DNA of 5,505 nt from Proteobacteria bacterium SG_bin5. Lineage in GTDB: Bacteria; Pseudomonadota; Alphaproteobacteria; Sphingomonadales; Sphingomonadaceae. A program made the position numbers and the translations under genes. This document shows positions 5,318-5,505 of this stretch, piece by piece. Under the pieces are notes generated by a model, which worked only from the letters and a program-made list of their open reading frames with translations, was not told the origin of the DNA and ran no database searches. The DNA is taken from contig LWDI01000055.1 of NCBI GenBank assembly GCA_002083475.1, forward strand, positions 1 to 5,505. Reading direction: 5' to 3'. Position 1 is the stretch's first letter; every line of letters begins with the position of its first letter.

Positions 5318-5505
5318 TTACGCCAGCGCGCCTTCCAGCCACGCCTTGAGCTGACCCTTGGGCGCCGCGCGGCTGAAGCGGGCGACTTCCTCGCCATTTT
5401 TGAACAGCACCAGGTTCGGGATGGTGCGGATGCCATATTGCGCCGCCGCATCGGGCGCGTCGTCGAGATTGGCCTTGGTGATCGTCACCTGATCGGCGAG
5501 CTCGT
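5318..5505 (-). CDS. trxA: Thioredoxin, C-terminal part (5' end beyond window)
   Basis: Thioredoxin reduces disulfides in cytoplasmic proteins through a WCGPC site. That site would lie outside the window, so it cannot be confirmed here. The last 61 residues are present, ending in a TAA stop. They contain the end of strand 3 (VTITKANLDD), YGIRTIPNLVLF with the cis-proline, the FKNGEEV turn, and the C-terminal helix KGQLKAWLEGALA. From the cis-Pro onward they align without gaps to E. coli thioredoxin 1 as I remember it. Two positions are unusual: Asn follows the cis-Pro where Thr is normal, and Ser-Arg replaces the Val91-Gly92 of the substrate-binding surface. The gene runs towards argJ with 188 bp between their stops, filled largely by repeats. 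The symbol is given by resemblance; a second thioredoxin-like gene is possible. Confidence 0.88.
   Translation of the reverse strand, partial: ELADQVTITKANLDDAPDAAAQYGIRTIPNLVLFKNGEEVARFSRAAPKGQLKAWLEGALA

Noticed and set aside
4320..5342. A 340-codon open frame antisense to argJ
   Set aside because: Shadow of argJ: no motif, Arg/Asp/His-rich composition, and it runs through the downstream repeats.

Overview
The window looks like chromosome of a GC-rich alphaproteobacterium, most likely a sphingomonad (Sphingomonas, Sphingopyxis or a relative). The reasons are the strongly G/C-ending codons, the style of the SecA, ArgJ and TonB_C-domain proteins, and the short palindromic repeats built from CCTCCCC/GGGGAGG hairpins. 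This placement is inference from family resemblance and memory; no search was run. No phage, plasmid, CRISPR or insertion-sequence gene is visible, and there is no rRNA or tRNA.

Layout, left to right. Positions 1-144 hold a cut-off palindromic repeat just past the 3' end of secA, with an extra three-way-junction structure apparently inserted in it. secA (162-2903, minus) encodes a full-length preprotein translocase ATPase. Behind it on the same strand lie a small unrecognised gene with a hydrophobic N-terminus (2976-3221) and a secreted or anchored protein ending in a TonB C-terminal domain (3278-3859). The gaps are 72 and 56 nt, so the three may form one leftward transcription unit. A 46-bp divergent region separates them from argJ (3906-5129, plus), the bifunctional ornithine acetyltransferase/N-acetylglutamate synthase of arginine synthesis. 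After argJ comes a repeat cluster (5161-5280) of two units arranged head to head. The window ends in the 3' part of a convergent thioredoxin gene (5318-5505, minus).

Most of the content is housekeeping: protein export (SecA), arginine synthesis (ArgJ) and thiol redox (thioredoxin). They are neighbours without an obvious shared pathway. The parts worth a second look are four. First, the 81-codon gene directly upstream of secA, whose position and hydrophobic N-terminus recall the secM-secA arrangement of E. coli. Second, the repeat at the left edge with a nested cloverleaf-like insertion. Third, the tightly packed tonB-like/argJ divergent start region, where two ATG codons on opposite strands overlap. 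Fourth, a thioredoxin with unusual residues on its normally conserved substrate-binding surface.
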